Shown here in pieces: positions 1 through 6,985 of a DNA stretch of 64,000 bases. Made by a program: the position numbers and the translations under genes. The notes under the pieces were generated by a model. The model was not told the DNA's origin and made no database searches. It saw only the letters and a program-made list of their open reading frames with translations. Location of the stretch: positions 1-64,000 of the forward strand of contig CAJXJW010000002.1 in NCBI GenBank assembly GCA_913055625.1, given 5' to 3'. The stretch is from an uncultured Pseudomonadota bacterium. Its GTDB lineage: Bacteria; Pseudomonadota; Gammaproteobacteria; Steroidobacterales; Woeseiaceae. The first letter of the stretch is position 1; each line of letters opens with the position of its first letter.

Positions 1-263
1 GTCGAGATCAACGGCAAGCCGGCCAGGGCATTCGCCACCCGGATCTTCTCGCGGGCGGCGTTCAGGCCGATGCCGCATTTCAGGTTCAGCCAGTGGGCGC
101 AGGAGTGCAGGCCCAGGCGTTCCCAGCAACGGTCGGTGTCGAACTCCCGCAGCAGGGAGAGAAACTTCGCCTCGAGGGCGTAACGGTAGGCACACAGTTC
201 AGTGAGTTCGCGGGCGAGGGATTCAGCGCGATCCCGCGCGGGATTGGAGCGGACGGCAGCCAT
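1..263 (-). CDS. DUF222 / HNH endonuclease family protein, N-terminal part (cut by window edge)
   Basis: The reverse strand reads from an ATG at 263 to the window edge without a stop, giving 87 residues. It begins MAAVRSNPARDRAE and contains RCWERLGLHSCAHWLN followed by CGIGLNAAREKIRVANAL. This is the pattern of the DUF222 (13E12-repeat) domain that normally precedes a C-terminal HNH nuclease domain. A G-rich ribosome binding site (GGGGGG) lies just upstream of the ATG. A LexA box sits 19-42 bp upstream, so the gene is probably induced by DNA damage. The HNH half, and therefore nuclease competence, lies outside the window. Family assignment is by recognised motif pattern; the biological role of these proteins is poorly known. 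Confidence 0.8.
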   Translation of the reverse strand, partial: MAAVRSNPARDRAESLARELTELCAYRYALEAKFLSLLREFDTDRCWERLGLHSCAHWLNLKCGIGLNAAREKIRVANALAGLPLIS

Positions 264-281
264 GACATTCCCCCCTGAACA

Positions 282-305
282 TATACTGTGAATGTGTACA
301 GTATA
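282..305. promoter_or_regulatory. LexA (SOS) box upstream of the DUF222/HNH gene
   Basis: Perfect 8-bp inverted arms TATACTGT and ACAGTATA are separated by 8 bp (GAATGTGT). The core CTGT-N8-ACAG at 286-301 is the gammaproteobacterial LexA consensus, and the outer TA pairs on both sides also match the extended consensus. It lies 19 bp upstream of the ATG at 263, where a promoter is expected. No other gene starts from it on the right within 380 bp. Confidence 0.85.
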
Positions 306-395
306 CCGGATAAGTCATTGGCAGGGAACGAGAAAGTGGCCTGATTAGCCGGTTACCGAAGGGCTAGTCAGGGTCGGCGCACGCGGGTGCGTGAT

Positions 396-470
396 GTCAG
401 CTTTCGGGCAGATCGGCCGTTCGGATCGTCACAGCGTGCGGGCGGCTCCCGGCCAGAAGCGGTCGTTCAT
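396..470 (-). repeat. Composite hairpin repeat, copy A
   Basis: A left block at 396-418 (GTCAGCTTTCGGGCAGATC...) and a right block at 442-470 (GCGGCTCCCGGCCAGAAGC followed by GGTC) match copy C at 817-889 in order, spacing and orientation. On the minus strand the right block reads GACCGCTTCTGGCCGGGAGC, an imperfect palindrome around TGGCC. The stop codon of the small ORF at 467-691 lies inside it. Such GACCGC...AGC..TC motifs also occur at 726-755, 1195-1221 and 1244-1271. Confidence 0.65.
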
Positions 471-691
471 TCCGATCCAAAGATTCGGATACATATGTAG
501 AACACAGTTGCCAATACAGTAGATGCGGCAGCTATTTCACCGAACTCGTGAAAGGATTTTTCGCTTGCCCGTATCTCGTCCAAGCTCAATAAGAGAAACA
601 TCGCAAGCAGGACAACGTAATACGCTACCCAAGAAAGAACCGGACGTTTTCTTGAGAACCTATTTAGTGCGTTAGTTAGCGGCAACTGCAT
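467..691 (-). CDS. Small two-helix membrane protein, unknown function
   Basis: The 74-residue reading frame starts MQLPLTNALNRFSRKRP. It has two hydrophobic segments, about residues 18-37 (VLSWVAYYVVLLAMFLLLSL) and 54-70, joined by a charged loop (DEIRASEKSFHEFGE). No family is recognised. Base composition is clearly more AT-rich than the neighbouring chromosome, which suggests acquired DNA. There is no clear ribosome binding site before the ATG at 691; an inverted repeat CAACT-GCAT-AGTTG spans the start codon. The stop codon falls within a conserved hairpin repeat, a cassette-like layout shared with the ORF at 884-1165. It may be a real cassette gene or a chance frame. Confidence 0.4.
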   Translation of the reverse strand: MQLPLTNALNRFSRKRPVLSWVAYYVVLLAMFLLLSLDEIRASEKSFHEFGEIAAASTVLATVFYICIRIFGSE

Positions 692-725
692 AGTTGTTAT
701 TTTACGTAGCGAGTTGGCAAAACTC

Positions 726-755
726 GAATGACCGCAATGGGTCAGTAGCAGTCGC
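726..755 (+). repeat. Hairpin repeat, copy B (plus orientation)
   Basis: TGACCGCAATGGGTCAGTAG followed by CAGTCGCCC matches the minus-strand reading of copies A and C (GACCGC, then GG-CAG-AGC-GTCGCC). It faces copy A across the ORF at 467-691, so that ORF is bracketed by inverted copies. Confidence 0.55.
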
Positions 756-816
756 CCAGAGTATAGCGCCTGAAAGTCTGCTAACAGCTGCATTGCGGAC
801 ACTAGAGTGTCTGAAA

Positions 817-889
817 GTCGGCTTTCACCCAAAGCAGCCAGTGAGTGCCAGCGGCTCGACTGGCGGCTACTGGCCAGAAGCGGTCAGTC
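817..889 (-). repeat. Composite hairpin repeat, copy C
   Basis: The left block 817-840 (GTCGGCTTTCACCCAAAGC) and right block 861-889 (TGGCGGCTACTGGCCAGAAG then CGGTCAGTC) align with copy A at 396-470 with only a 1-bp difference in internal spacing. The right block contains the near-palindrome GCTACTGGCCAGAAGC. The stop codon of the ORF at 884-1165 lies inside it. Confidence 0.65.
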
Positions 890-1165
890 CTTGTAGACAC
901 GGCCGTTGATCGCCAGAAGCCTCGCCACAACCGCCACGCCAATAGAGCAAAACTCGTCGTCCGACAACTTCATGTGATTCAGCACATCATTCGGATAGAG
1001 GTTTTGTGTATAGAAAACTTTGTGTCTCCAGACCGGGTTCTGGGCTTCAGGGTCGTCAGCAACTACTTCGTCGATCACCAACCGCGAATTACCATCACCC
1101 AAATCCGCCAAACAGATGGCGATTCCATCCTTGGCGCGATTCTTTCTTACAGCGTCGCTGGACAC
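884..1165 (-). CDS. Small hypothetical protein (cassette-like ORF)
   Basis: I chose a GTG start at 1165 because AGGGGA lies 8 nt upstream; the same frame is open to a TTG at 1192. The 93-residue product begins MSSDAVRKNRAKDGIA. It includes the acidic stretch VIDEVVADDPEAQNPVWRH and ends VVARLLAINGRVYKD. No signal peptide, membrane segment or recognised domain is seen. Its stop codon lies in hairpin repeat copy C, and copies D and E lie just upstream of its start. It resembles a promoterless mobile-cassette gene, but no function can be assigned. Confidence 0.45.
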   Translation of the reverse strand: MSSDAVRKNRAKDGIAICLADLGDGNSRLVIDEVVADDPEAQNPVWRHKVFYTQNLYPNDVLNHMKLSDDEFCSIGVAVVARLLAINGRVYKD

Positions 1166-1194
1166 GACATGTCCCCTCGGAATATCAAACAATT

Positions 1195-1271
1195 AGCGAC
1201 CGCTTCGGGTCAGCAGCGGAAGTGTATCGCAAAATACTTGGACGGCGACTTCCAGCCAGGAGCGGTGATTC
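1195..1271. repeat. Hairpin repeat copies D (plus) and E (minus)
   Basis: Copy D at 1195-1221 reads GCGACCGCTTCGGGTCAGCA then GCGG. Copy E at 1244-1271 is the diverged inverse form; its minus strand reads GAATCACCGCTCCTGGCTGG then AAGTCGCC. Both share the GACCGC-(N)-GG(T/C)CAG-AGC core of copies A-C. Confidence 0.5.
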
Positions 1272-1274
1272 AGC

Positions 1275-1309
1275 GACGCAGGGCTCCGCAGGAGCCCCAC
1301 GAAAGCGTC
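1275..1309. repeat. Imperfect hairpin next to the REP element
   Basis: An inner perfect stem GGGCTCC-GCA-GGAGCCC at 1281-1297 is enclosed by GACGC (1275-1279) and GCGTC (1305-1309). It lies 16 bp from the REP at 1326-1349, an arrangement like the paired hairpins of REP doublets. It has no T-tract on either side, so it is unlikely to be an intrinsic terminator. Confidence 0.5.
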
Positions 1310-1325
1310 ACACGCTCCAGCCGCG

Positions 1326-1349
1326 CATCGCCCGCAAGCGGGCTCCTAC
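1326..1349 (-). repeat. GTAG-type REP element
   Basis: The minus strand reads GTAGGAGCCCGCTTGCGGGC then GATG. This is a GTAG head followed by a stem GCCCGC/GCGGGC with a two-base loop, the layout of REP sequences dispersed in Pseudomonas and Stenotrophomonas genomes and mobilised by RAYT (TnpA-REP) transposases. No RAYT gene is present in the window. Confidence 0.65.
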
Positions 1350-1384
1350 AGCGCTTCGATGAGCATTCAAGATGAGCATTCAAA

Positions 1385-1460
<76 letters not shown>

Positions 1461-1487
1461 GATACCGGACATTCCCCGGGAAGGAAG

Positions 1488-1563
1488 TGGTGGGCGATAC
1501 CGGTCTCGAACCAGTGACCTCCGCAATGTGAATGCGGCGCTCTCCCAACTGAGCTAATCGCCC
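1488..1563 (-). tRNA. tRNA-Val (anticodon CAC)
   Basis: A complete 76-nt cloverleaf lies on the reverse strand. The acceptor is GGGCGAT/ATCGCCC, the D arm GCTC-AGTTGGGA-GAGC, the anticodon arm CCGCA-TTCACAT-TGCGG giving anticodon CAC (codon GTG), the T arm ACTGG-TTCGAGA-CCGGT, and CCA is encoded. It lies only 38 nt downstream of the creD stop and may be cotranscribed with creD and the tRNA-Ala. Confidence 0.95.
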
Positions 1564-1601
1564 GCCCGGCCGCGTATTTTCCGTCGCCGGGGCGGCGGAT
1601 T

Positions 1602-2927
1602 TCAAGCCCCGCGCGGGCGATACCAGTCCACGTGGCGGGTGAGGTACATGATCGTGCCGAGAATGACCCAGAGACCCGCCGCGCCGGCGAGCATGGCGAA
1701 GTCCTCGGACTTCAGCACCAGGTACAGGAACCCGTACAGGGCGCCGAGCAGCGCCGCCATCATGCCGGCCGGCCGAATGCCGCCGAGCACCGCGCGGCTG
1801 TAGCCGACGACGAGGCCGGCGGACGCAACCGTGCTCAGCGCGTACGCCGGTCCGAAACCGATCTGCTCGGCGAACGACAGCAACAGCAGGTAGAACAGTG
1901 CGTTGGCGAATCCGATGAGCAGGTACTGCAGCGGGTGCAACGACAGCCGACCCATCGTCTCGAACAGGAACCACGCGACGAAGGTCAGGCCGATGAACAG
2001 CACCGCGTACTTCGTCGCGCGCAGCGTCTGCTGGTACAGGCCGACGCCGGTAAACAGGTCGACGCCGAACGCGGACTGCATCGAAGGCGCTATCTGCACG
2101 TCGCCGTCGAGCCAGCTTGACGGCAGCGGCCGGGCGAACTGCGACACTTCCCAGCGCGCGGTGAATCCGTCCTCGCCGATCTCGTGGGCCTGGGGCAGCT
2201 GGTTGCCGCTGAAGCTGGGCGACGTCCACGGTGAGCGCACGTCCACCCGCGTCGATCCGCCGAGCGGCAGGAACTGCAGCGATTCGGCGCCGTTCAGCGA
2301 AAGCTCCATCTCGAACGGCACGTCCCGGCCGGCGAGTGCTTCCCCGTTCGCGTTCTCGAGGGAGGCGACGATCTGTGGCGGCAACCCGTTGAGCCTCTGG
2401 CCACCGGGCTCGAAGCCGAGGTCGCGGTCGCCGACGCGAATCCTCGGCGCGATGGGGATGGCGCGGGCATCGCTGACCGCGAGGGCGATGAAGCCGGCGT
2501 CCCAGTCGAGGTTGTCGACCCGGTGCTGCGCCGCGATGTCGGCGGGCAGGTGGAACGTGCCGCTGATGCGGATCGTCGAGCGGTAAACCGGGATCTCGTG
2601 GATTCCGCGCGCACGAAGCTCGGTCTCCAGCGCCGCGTCGATGACGAGCGTCTCCGGCAGGACGTTGAGCCGTGTCCCCACGGTGCGGCGGTCGTTGATG
2701 CCCTCGCGAACGACGGTGCCGGGCACGACCAGAATGGGGCCCGCGACGACCTGCGTGTCGCCCCAGCCTCGCATGATGTCCGCTGCGGCAACCCGGTTGA
2801 CCGTTACCCGGTCCTCGACGACGCCGCGGATCATGGCAACCGGGATCAGCAGCACCAGGATCAGGATCCCGATGACGGTGATCTTGAGTGAAACGGACGC
2901 GCGCAGGCGCTCGGTGATGGATTCCAT
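1602..2927 (-). CDS. creD: CreD family inner-membrane protein
   Basis: The 441-residue protein matches the size of CreD (about 450). It has an N-terminal transmembrane segment at about residues 15-32, a long extracytoplasmic beta-rich region, and a C-terminal cluster of about five helices from residue 300 (including KYAVLFIGLTFVAWFLFE and FALSTV-type helices). I prefer the ATG at 2927 because GGGGAGAG lies 5 nt upstream; an in-frame ATG at 2942 has no such site. CreD belongs to the CreBC regulon in Enterobacteria and Stenotrophomonas and is linked to envelope stress and beta-lactam response. No creB or creC lies nearby, so regulation here is unknown. Confidence 0.88.
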   Translation of the reverse strand: MESITERLRASVSLKITVIGILILVLLIPVAMIRGVVEDRVTVNRVAAADIMRGWGDTQVVAGPILVVPGTVVREGINDRRTVGTRLNVLPETLVIDAALETELRARGIHEIPVYRSTIRISGTFHLPADIAAQHRVDNLDWDAGFIALAVSDARAIPIAPRIRVGDRDLGFEPGGQRLNGLPPQIVASLENANGEALAGRDVPFEMELSLNGAESLQFLPLGGSTRVDVRSPWTSPSFSGNQLPQAHEIGEDGFTARWEVSQFARPLPSSWLDGDVQIAPSMQSAFGVDLFTGVGLYQQTLRATKYAVLFIGLTFVAWFLFETMGRLSLHPLQYLLIGFANALFYLLLLSFAEQIGFGPAYALSTVASAGLVVGYSRAVLGGIRPAGMMAALLGALYGFLYLVLKSEDFAMLAGAAGLWVILGTIMYLTRHVDWYRPRGA

Positions 2928-3092
2928 GCCGGCTCTCCCCATTCAGCGGTTCCATGAAAGCCCGGAATGCTGGCCGGCGCGTGCGCGAAACGTGGCGAAA
3001 TATGGCGGCGGACGTGAACGGAAATCCCTTGCGCGGCGTGACCACACTCCCTAGTCTGGATTTTTCATTCCTGACACTGCGACCGAACGCCA

Positions 3093-3707
3093 TTGCTTGA
3101 AAAATACATCCAGGACGCCCTGATACTCTGGGCCACCATCGACCCGGTCGGCACGCTCGCCATCTTCGTGGCGCATACCGGGCATCTGTCGGACGCCGAG
3201 CGTCGCCGCGTGGCGATTCGCGTCGTGCTGTACGCCGGCTCGGTACTGGTCGGTGCGATCCTGCTGGGCCAGCTCATCCTCACCGGCATGGGCATCCGGC
3301 TCGTATCGTTCCAGGTTGCGGGCGGCGCGATACTCTTCCTGTTCGGCCTGCAGATGATCTTCGGCAGCAGCAACACGCGCATGCGGCCGGAGCCCGATCA
3401 CGACGTCGCGGTTTTTCCGCTCGCGATTCCCGCGACGGCGACGCCCGGCGCGATCCTGGCCGTGATCCTGCTGACCGACAACCACCAGTTTTCGGTCGCG
3501 GTGCAGGCCGGCACCACTGGCGTCACCGTCGGCATCCTTCTGGTCACGCTGGTTCTCCTGCTCAACTCGAACCGCATCATCGGCGTCATCGGCATGAACG
3601 GTGCCGCGATCCTGACCAAGGTCATGGGCATGATTCTGGCGGCGTTGTCCGTCGAACTTGTGATGGAGGCACTCGGTATCGAGCAGTGGCTCGGCAACGG
3701 GCCGTAG
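3093..3707 (+). CDS. MarC family integral membrane protein
   Basis: The 204-residue hydrophobic protein has about six transmembrane helices. Near the N terminus WATIDPVGTLAIFV matches the conserved D-P-x-G-x-x-P/A-x-F pattern of MarC/UPF0056, and AIPATATPGAILAVILL gives the second characteristic block. The start is a TTG at 3093 (TTG-CTT-GAA-AAA-TAC); no stronger start is visible. The family was once tied to multiple antibiotic resistance, but that role was not upheld, so transport function is unproven. Its stop lies 12 bp from the stop of the convergent VOC gene. Confidence 0.85.
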   Translation: MLEKYIQDALILWATIDPVGTLAIFVAHTGHLSDAERRRVAIRVVLYAGSVLVGAILLGQLILTGMGIRLVSFQVAGGAILFLFGLQMIFGSSNTRMRPEPDHDVAVFPLAIPATATPGAILAVILLTDNHQFSVAVQAGTTGVTVGILLVTLVLLLNSNRIIGVIGMNGAAILTKVMGMILAALSVELVMEALGIEQWLGNGP

Positions 3708-3719
3708 CGGCGTCCCGCG

Positions 3720-4097
3720 CTAGTCCCACGCGTTCGCGTCGTCCGCGAAGCCCTCGCTCTGTGGACGCACGATGCAGAAGCGCTGCCCGGTCGGCGCCTC
3801 CATGACCACCCAGGTGCGCACCGTGCCGATGCGCTTCGCGCCGAGTGCCTCGAGCCGCCGGGCCTCGGCCTCGATGTCGTCCGACTCGATGTCCAGGTGC
3901 ACGCGGCTGGGGTGCGACACCTGCTGCACCTCGATGTGCAGCCCGCGGTCGGTGTCGAGCTTCACGTAGGCGCTTTCCGCCGGGTCGTCGGCCTTGTTCT
4001 TCGGCATGCCCAGCGCCGCGCTCCAGAAGTCCGCGGCCGCGTCGAGGTCGTCGGTCTCGCAGTCGATGATGAAGCCGGCCAGCTTGCTGCGGTGCAT
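3720..4097 (-). CDS. VOC (glyoxalase/dioxygenase-fold) family protein
   Basis: The 125-residue single-domain protein has two beta-alpha-beta-beta-beta units. It begins MHRSKLAGFIIDCETDDLDAA and includes ADFWSAALGMP, RVHLDIESDDIEAEARRLEALGAKRI and a closing MEAPTGQRFCIVRP. These are typical of the glyoxalase-like Glyoxalase_6 group. Metal ligands cannot be assigned with certainty and no substrate is suggested by context. It lies just downstream of the sortase-system kinase on the same strand (18 nt between them), so it may be cotranscribed by chance. Confidence 0.8.
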   Translation of the reverse strand: MHRSKLAGFIIDCETDDLDAAADFWSAALGMPKNKADDPAESAYVKLDTDRGLHIEVQQVSHPSRVHLDIESDDIEAEARRLEALGAKRIGTVRTWVVMEAPTGQRFCIVRPQSEGFADDANAWD

Positions 4098-4115
4098 GTC
4101 GTGGTCTCCCCGGTG

Positions 4116-6167
4116 TCAGGTATTGCCGCCGGCCGCCGCGCGAGGCAGCCGGACCGTGAATCGTACGCCGCCGTCGATGTCGCGGGCTTCGATGCGGCCA
4201 TTGTGGCCGGCGGCGATCAGGCGGGCAACGTACAGGCCGAGTCCCAGGTGCGTGGCGTCGTCGCCGGGCCGCACCGACACCATCGAGTCGAACAGCTGTC
4301 CGCGCATCGCGGCCGGCAGCGGCGGCCCGGGGTTACTGACGTCGAGCCTGACCGCGTCGTCGTCGGACGAAACGCCGATCGCGATCGTGTCGCCGGGCCG
4401 ACTGAAGCTGACCGCGTTGTCGACGAGCTTGTCGAGCAGCTGGATCAGCAGCTCCGGCGCGCCGTGCACGGCGCAGTCGGCATCCTGTGCGACGGCGAGG
4501 TCGAATTGCCGTTCGCCGTACACGTCCCGGTAGCCGCCGACGGCCGACCGCACCGCGGCGTCGAGCGCGAACCGCTCCGTGTCGACGTTGTTCATCAGCT
4601 CCTCGACGCGGCTCGCTTCGCTCATCGCGGACAGGATGCGGCGCAACCGGTCCGCGCCGTCGCGGGCGCGCTTCGTGTAGCTGCGCTGCGCGTCGTCGAG
4701 CGCCTCGTGCTCGAGATTCTCGAGCGACGACGTCACGATCGCAAGCGGCGTGCGCAGCTCATGTGACAGCTTGGACGCGAGCGTGCGCAGGTATTCGTTG
4801 TAGGCGCCCAGTTGCGCGAGGACACCGGAGAAGCTGCGCGACAGGTCGCCGATCTCGTCGCGCGCGCCGGCGCTCGGCAGCCGGGCCGCCCGCGCCGTGT
4901 CGTCGGCGGCACTCGCGGCGGCAACACTGAGCCGGCGTATGCGGCGCGACAGCCAGGTCGCGTAGCCGAGCAGCCCGCCGGCGACCAGGAACATCGCGAT
5001 CATCGTCACGTTCATCAGCCGGACCAGCCCCTGGTTCCGGAGGCTCAGGATTGCGTCGGTCCCCTTCTGCAGGATGACCGCGCCGAACAGCCGCCCGGAA
5101 AGTTCCACGGGCGCGGCGACGGCGACCAGCGCGTTGCTGTCGTCACCGCCGCGAAACCAGGCGGCGTCCGCCTGGCCGGACAGCGCGGTCGCGACGTAAG
5201 GCAGGCCTTCCCGGCCCGCCGGGTCCGGCTCGGCGAGGCCGGACGGCGTGCCGTCCTCGACGACGGCGTCGTACCCGTAGCGCAGCCAGCGCGAGACGCC
5301 GGAACGCGCGACGGGATCACCGTCGGCGAGTGCGTCGACCTCGGCCAGCCGCCAGCCGCCCGGGTCCGTGATGATGACGCGCAGCCCCGGCTGCGCGAGC
5401 GCCTCGGCCGCGCGCTGCAGGGCAGCCATGCGTTCGACGAACGGCGCCGGCTGGTCGCCGGAAAAGGACGCGAGCGCCGTGCCGGGCAGGTTGCGGTCCA
5501 TGACGTCGTCGATGACGAGCCCGAGGTGCGTGCCCAGCCGACTGCGCGGGATGCGGGCCTCGAGGCGGAAGCCGCCGGCCATGTCCTGCCAGACGGCACG
5601 AATCGACGGTTCGGCCGCGAAGCCGAACGCGTTCTGCGCGTACGGGACGATGACACCCGGCGCTTCGGCCGCGAACGAGATCTGTTCCTCGAGGTACGGC
5701 GGCGTCGTGTTGACCAGCCGCACGCGGTCCGCGAACGGCGCACGCGCCGACGGCACGAGCGCCGAGGCATCCGCGTACACGATGTCGTCGTCGCGAACCG
5801 CGACGTACAGGTACAGGAAGCCCGCGTGCAGCCCGGTTGCATAGCGTATGGGCCCGTCGGGACCGGGAATCGTCCGAAGCGAGACCGGCGTCAACGGCCA
5901 GTCGTCGAAATAGCCGTCCACGACCGGCGCGCGTTCGAGCGCCAGGCCGTAGAGCTGGTCGTCCGGCGAATACACCGTGAGCGCCGCCGGCGGAAACGCG
6001 TCGGCGTAGCGCGTCAGCGAATCCGCAACGGCCTGCGCGGTGCTGGCCAGCATCTGCTGCTGGCTCGCGCGCAGCGCCGACTCGGTTTCGCGGATGAACT
6101 GGCAGCCGGCCCAGGGCAGCAACAGGGCGAGCAGGCTGACGAGCAGCAGTTGCCGCTTGAGGCTCAT
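4116..6167 (-). CDS. pdsS: Dedicated sortase system sensor histidine kinase (PdsS type)
   Basis: The 683-residue membrane kinase has a first membrane segment at residues 6-22 and an extracytoplasmic region at about 25-382. That region holds a CBM9/DOMON-like module (APVVDGYFDDWP at 80-91, FLYLYVAVRDDDIVYAD). A second helix lies at about 384-404, followed by a HAMP-like linker, a HisKA H-box (SKLSHELRTPLAI, His469) and an HATPase domain with N-box LVDNAVSF (Asn584) and G-box HLGLGLY (640-646). Its ATG overlaps the regulator stop by 4 bp. This gene order is that of the proteobacterial dedicated sortase system (PdsS/PdsR plus target and class GN sortase). The sensed ligand is unknown; the CBM9-like domain suggests a glycan. 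Confidence 0.88.
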   Translation of the reverse strand: MSLKRQLLLVSLLALLLPWAGCQFIRETESALRASQQQMLASTAQAVADSLTRYADAFPPAALTVYSPDDQLYGLALERAPVVDGYFDDWPLTPVSLRTIPGPDGPIRYATGLHAGFLYLYVAVRDDDIVYADASALVPSARAPFADRVRLVNTTPPYLEEQISFAAEAPGVIVPYAQNAFGFAAEPSIRAVWQDMAGGFRLEARIPRSRLGTHLGLVIDDVMDRNLPGTALASFSGDQPAPFVERMAALQRAAEALAQPGLRVIITDPGGWRLAEVDALADGDPVARSGVSRWLRYGYDAVVEDGTPSGLAEPDPAGREGLPYVATALSGQADAAWFRGGDDSNALVAVAAPVELSGRLFGAVILQKGTDAILSLRNQGLVRLMNVTMIAMFLVAGGLLGYATWLSRRIRRLSVAAASAADDTARAARLPSAGARDEIGDLSRSFSGVLAQLGAYNEYLRTLASKLSHELRTPLAIVTSSLENLEHEALDDAQRSYTKRARDGADRLRRILSAMSEASRVEELMNNVDTERFALDAAVRSAVGGYRDVYGERQFDLAVAQDADCAVHGAPELLIQLLDKLVDNAVSFSRPGDTIAIGVSSDDDAVRLDVSNPGPPLPAAMRGQLFDSMVSVRPGDDATHLGLGLYVARLIAAGHNGRIEARDIDGGVRFTVRLPRAAAGGNT

Positions 6168-6862
6168 CCCGACGTGGTGAGCCAGCGATACCCCATGCCG
6201 TACACCGTCTCGATCGCGTCGAAACCGTCGTCGATGGCGACGAACTTGCGCCGGATGCGCTTGATGTGGGACGTGATCGTGTTGTCATCGAGCACGGCCT
6301 GTGCCGCGTCCATCAGCTGCTGGCGGTTCTTCACATGCCCGGGGTAGCGCGCGAGCGCGTGCACGAGCCAGAACTCGGTCAGCGTCAGGCCGACCGGCCG
6401 GCCCTGCCAGGTGATGTTCATACGGTCCGTGTCGATCTCCAAGTCGCCGCGCGTAATTCGGCTGTCGCCGGACTGCGGTTCCTTCAGCGCGTCGAGCCGT
6501 CGGAACAGCGCGGCCACACGCGCCATCAGGTGCGGCAGGCTGATGTCCTTCGTCAGGTAGTCGTCGGCGCCGAGCCGCAGGCCGGACACGGCATCGAACT
6601 CGCTGTCGCGCGCCGTCAGGAAGATGATCGGCAGCTCGGGCGCGCGGGCCCGCAGTTCACGGCACAGCTCGAAGCCGCCCTCGACGTCGTCGCGCAGGTT
6701 GACGTCGATCACGACGAGGTCCGGCTGCCGGCTCGCGAACGCATCCAGCGCCGGCTTGCGGGCATCGTACGCATCCACCGCGTAGCCCTCGCGCCGGAAC
6801 GCGGCCGTGTAGTTGTCCCTGATCGCGGCTTCGTCTTCGACGATTGCAATTCGCTTTGCCAC
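6164..6862 (-). CDS. pdsR: Dedicated sortase system response regulator (PdsR type)
   Basis: The 232-residue OmpR/PhoB-type regulator has a receiver domain with the VEDE acidic pocket, phosphorylatable Asp53 in LVVIDVNLRD, Thr83 and Lys105 (LTKD; most homologues have KP). The C-terminal winged helix includes LTLTEFWLVHALARYPG and ends IETVYGMGYRWL. I chose the GTG at 6862 because GAGGGAGG lies 5-12 nt upstream and the product then begins MAKRIAIVEDE. It is divergent from the sortase substrate gene across a 123-bp region and probably controls it. Confidence 0.9.
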   Translation of the reverse strand: MAKRIAIVEDEAAIRDNYTAAFRREGYAVDAYDARKPALDAFASRQPDLVVIDVNLRDDVEGGFELCRELRARAPELPIIFLTARDSEFDAVSGLRLGADDYLTKDISLPHLMARVAALFRRLDALKEPQSGDSRITRGDLEIDTDRMNITWQGRPVGLTLTEFWLVHALARYPGHVKNRQQLMDAAQAVLDDNTITSHIKRIRRKFVAIDDGFDAIETVYGMGYRWLTTSG

Positions 6863-6985
6863 CGCAGCCTCCCTCGATACGACGACACAATTTGCCACAT
6901 TCGGTCGGTGCAATGCCACGGCGCGCGCGCACCGCCGTCGCAATGGGGCGCTGGAATGTCACAAAGCCCCGAGAGGATTGTGATC

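Noticed and set aside
396..1271. Integron attC sites
   Set aside because: The cassette-like layout is suggestive, but I find no GTTRRRY / RYYYAAC core pair and no integrase in the window, so I call them only hairpin repeats.
3897..6347. Long plus-strand frames opposite the VOC, kinase and regulator genes
   Set aside because: They are antisense shadows with Arg/Ala/Val-rich composition and no recognisable domain. The minus-strand genes have complete catalytic motifs.
6266..6985. Upstream extension of the sortase substrate into a 938-codon frame
   Set aside because: The extension is antisense to the response regulator. The ATG at 6986 with GAGAGG upstream gives a proper signal segment.
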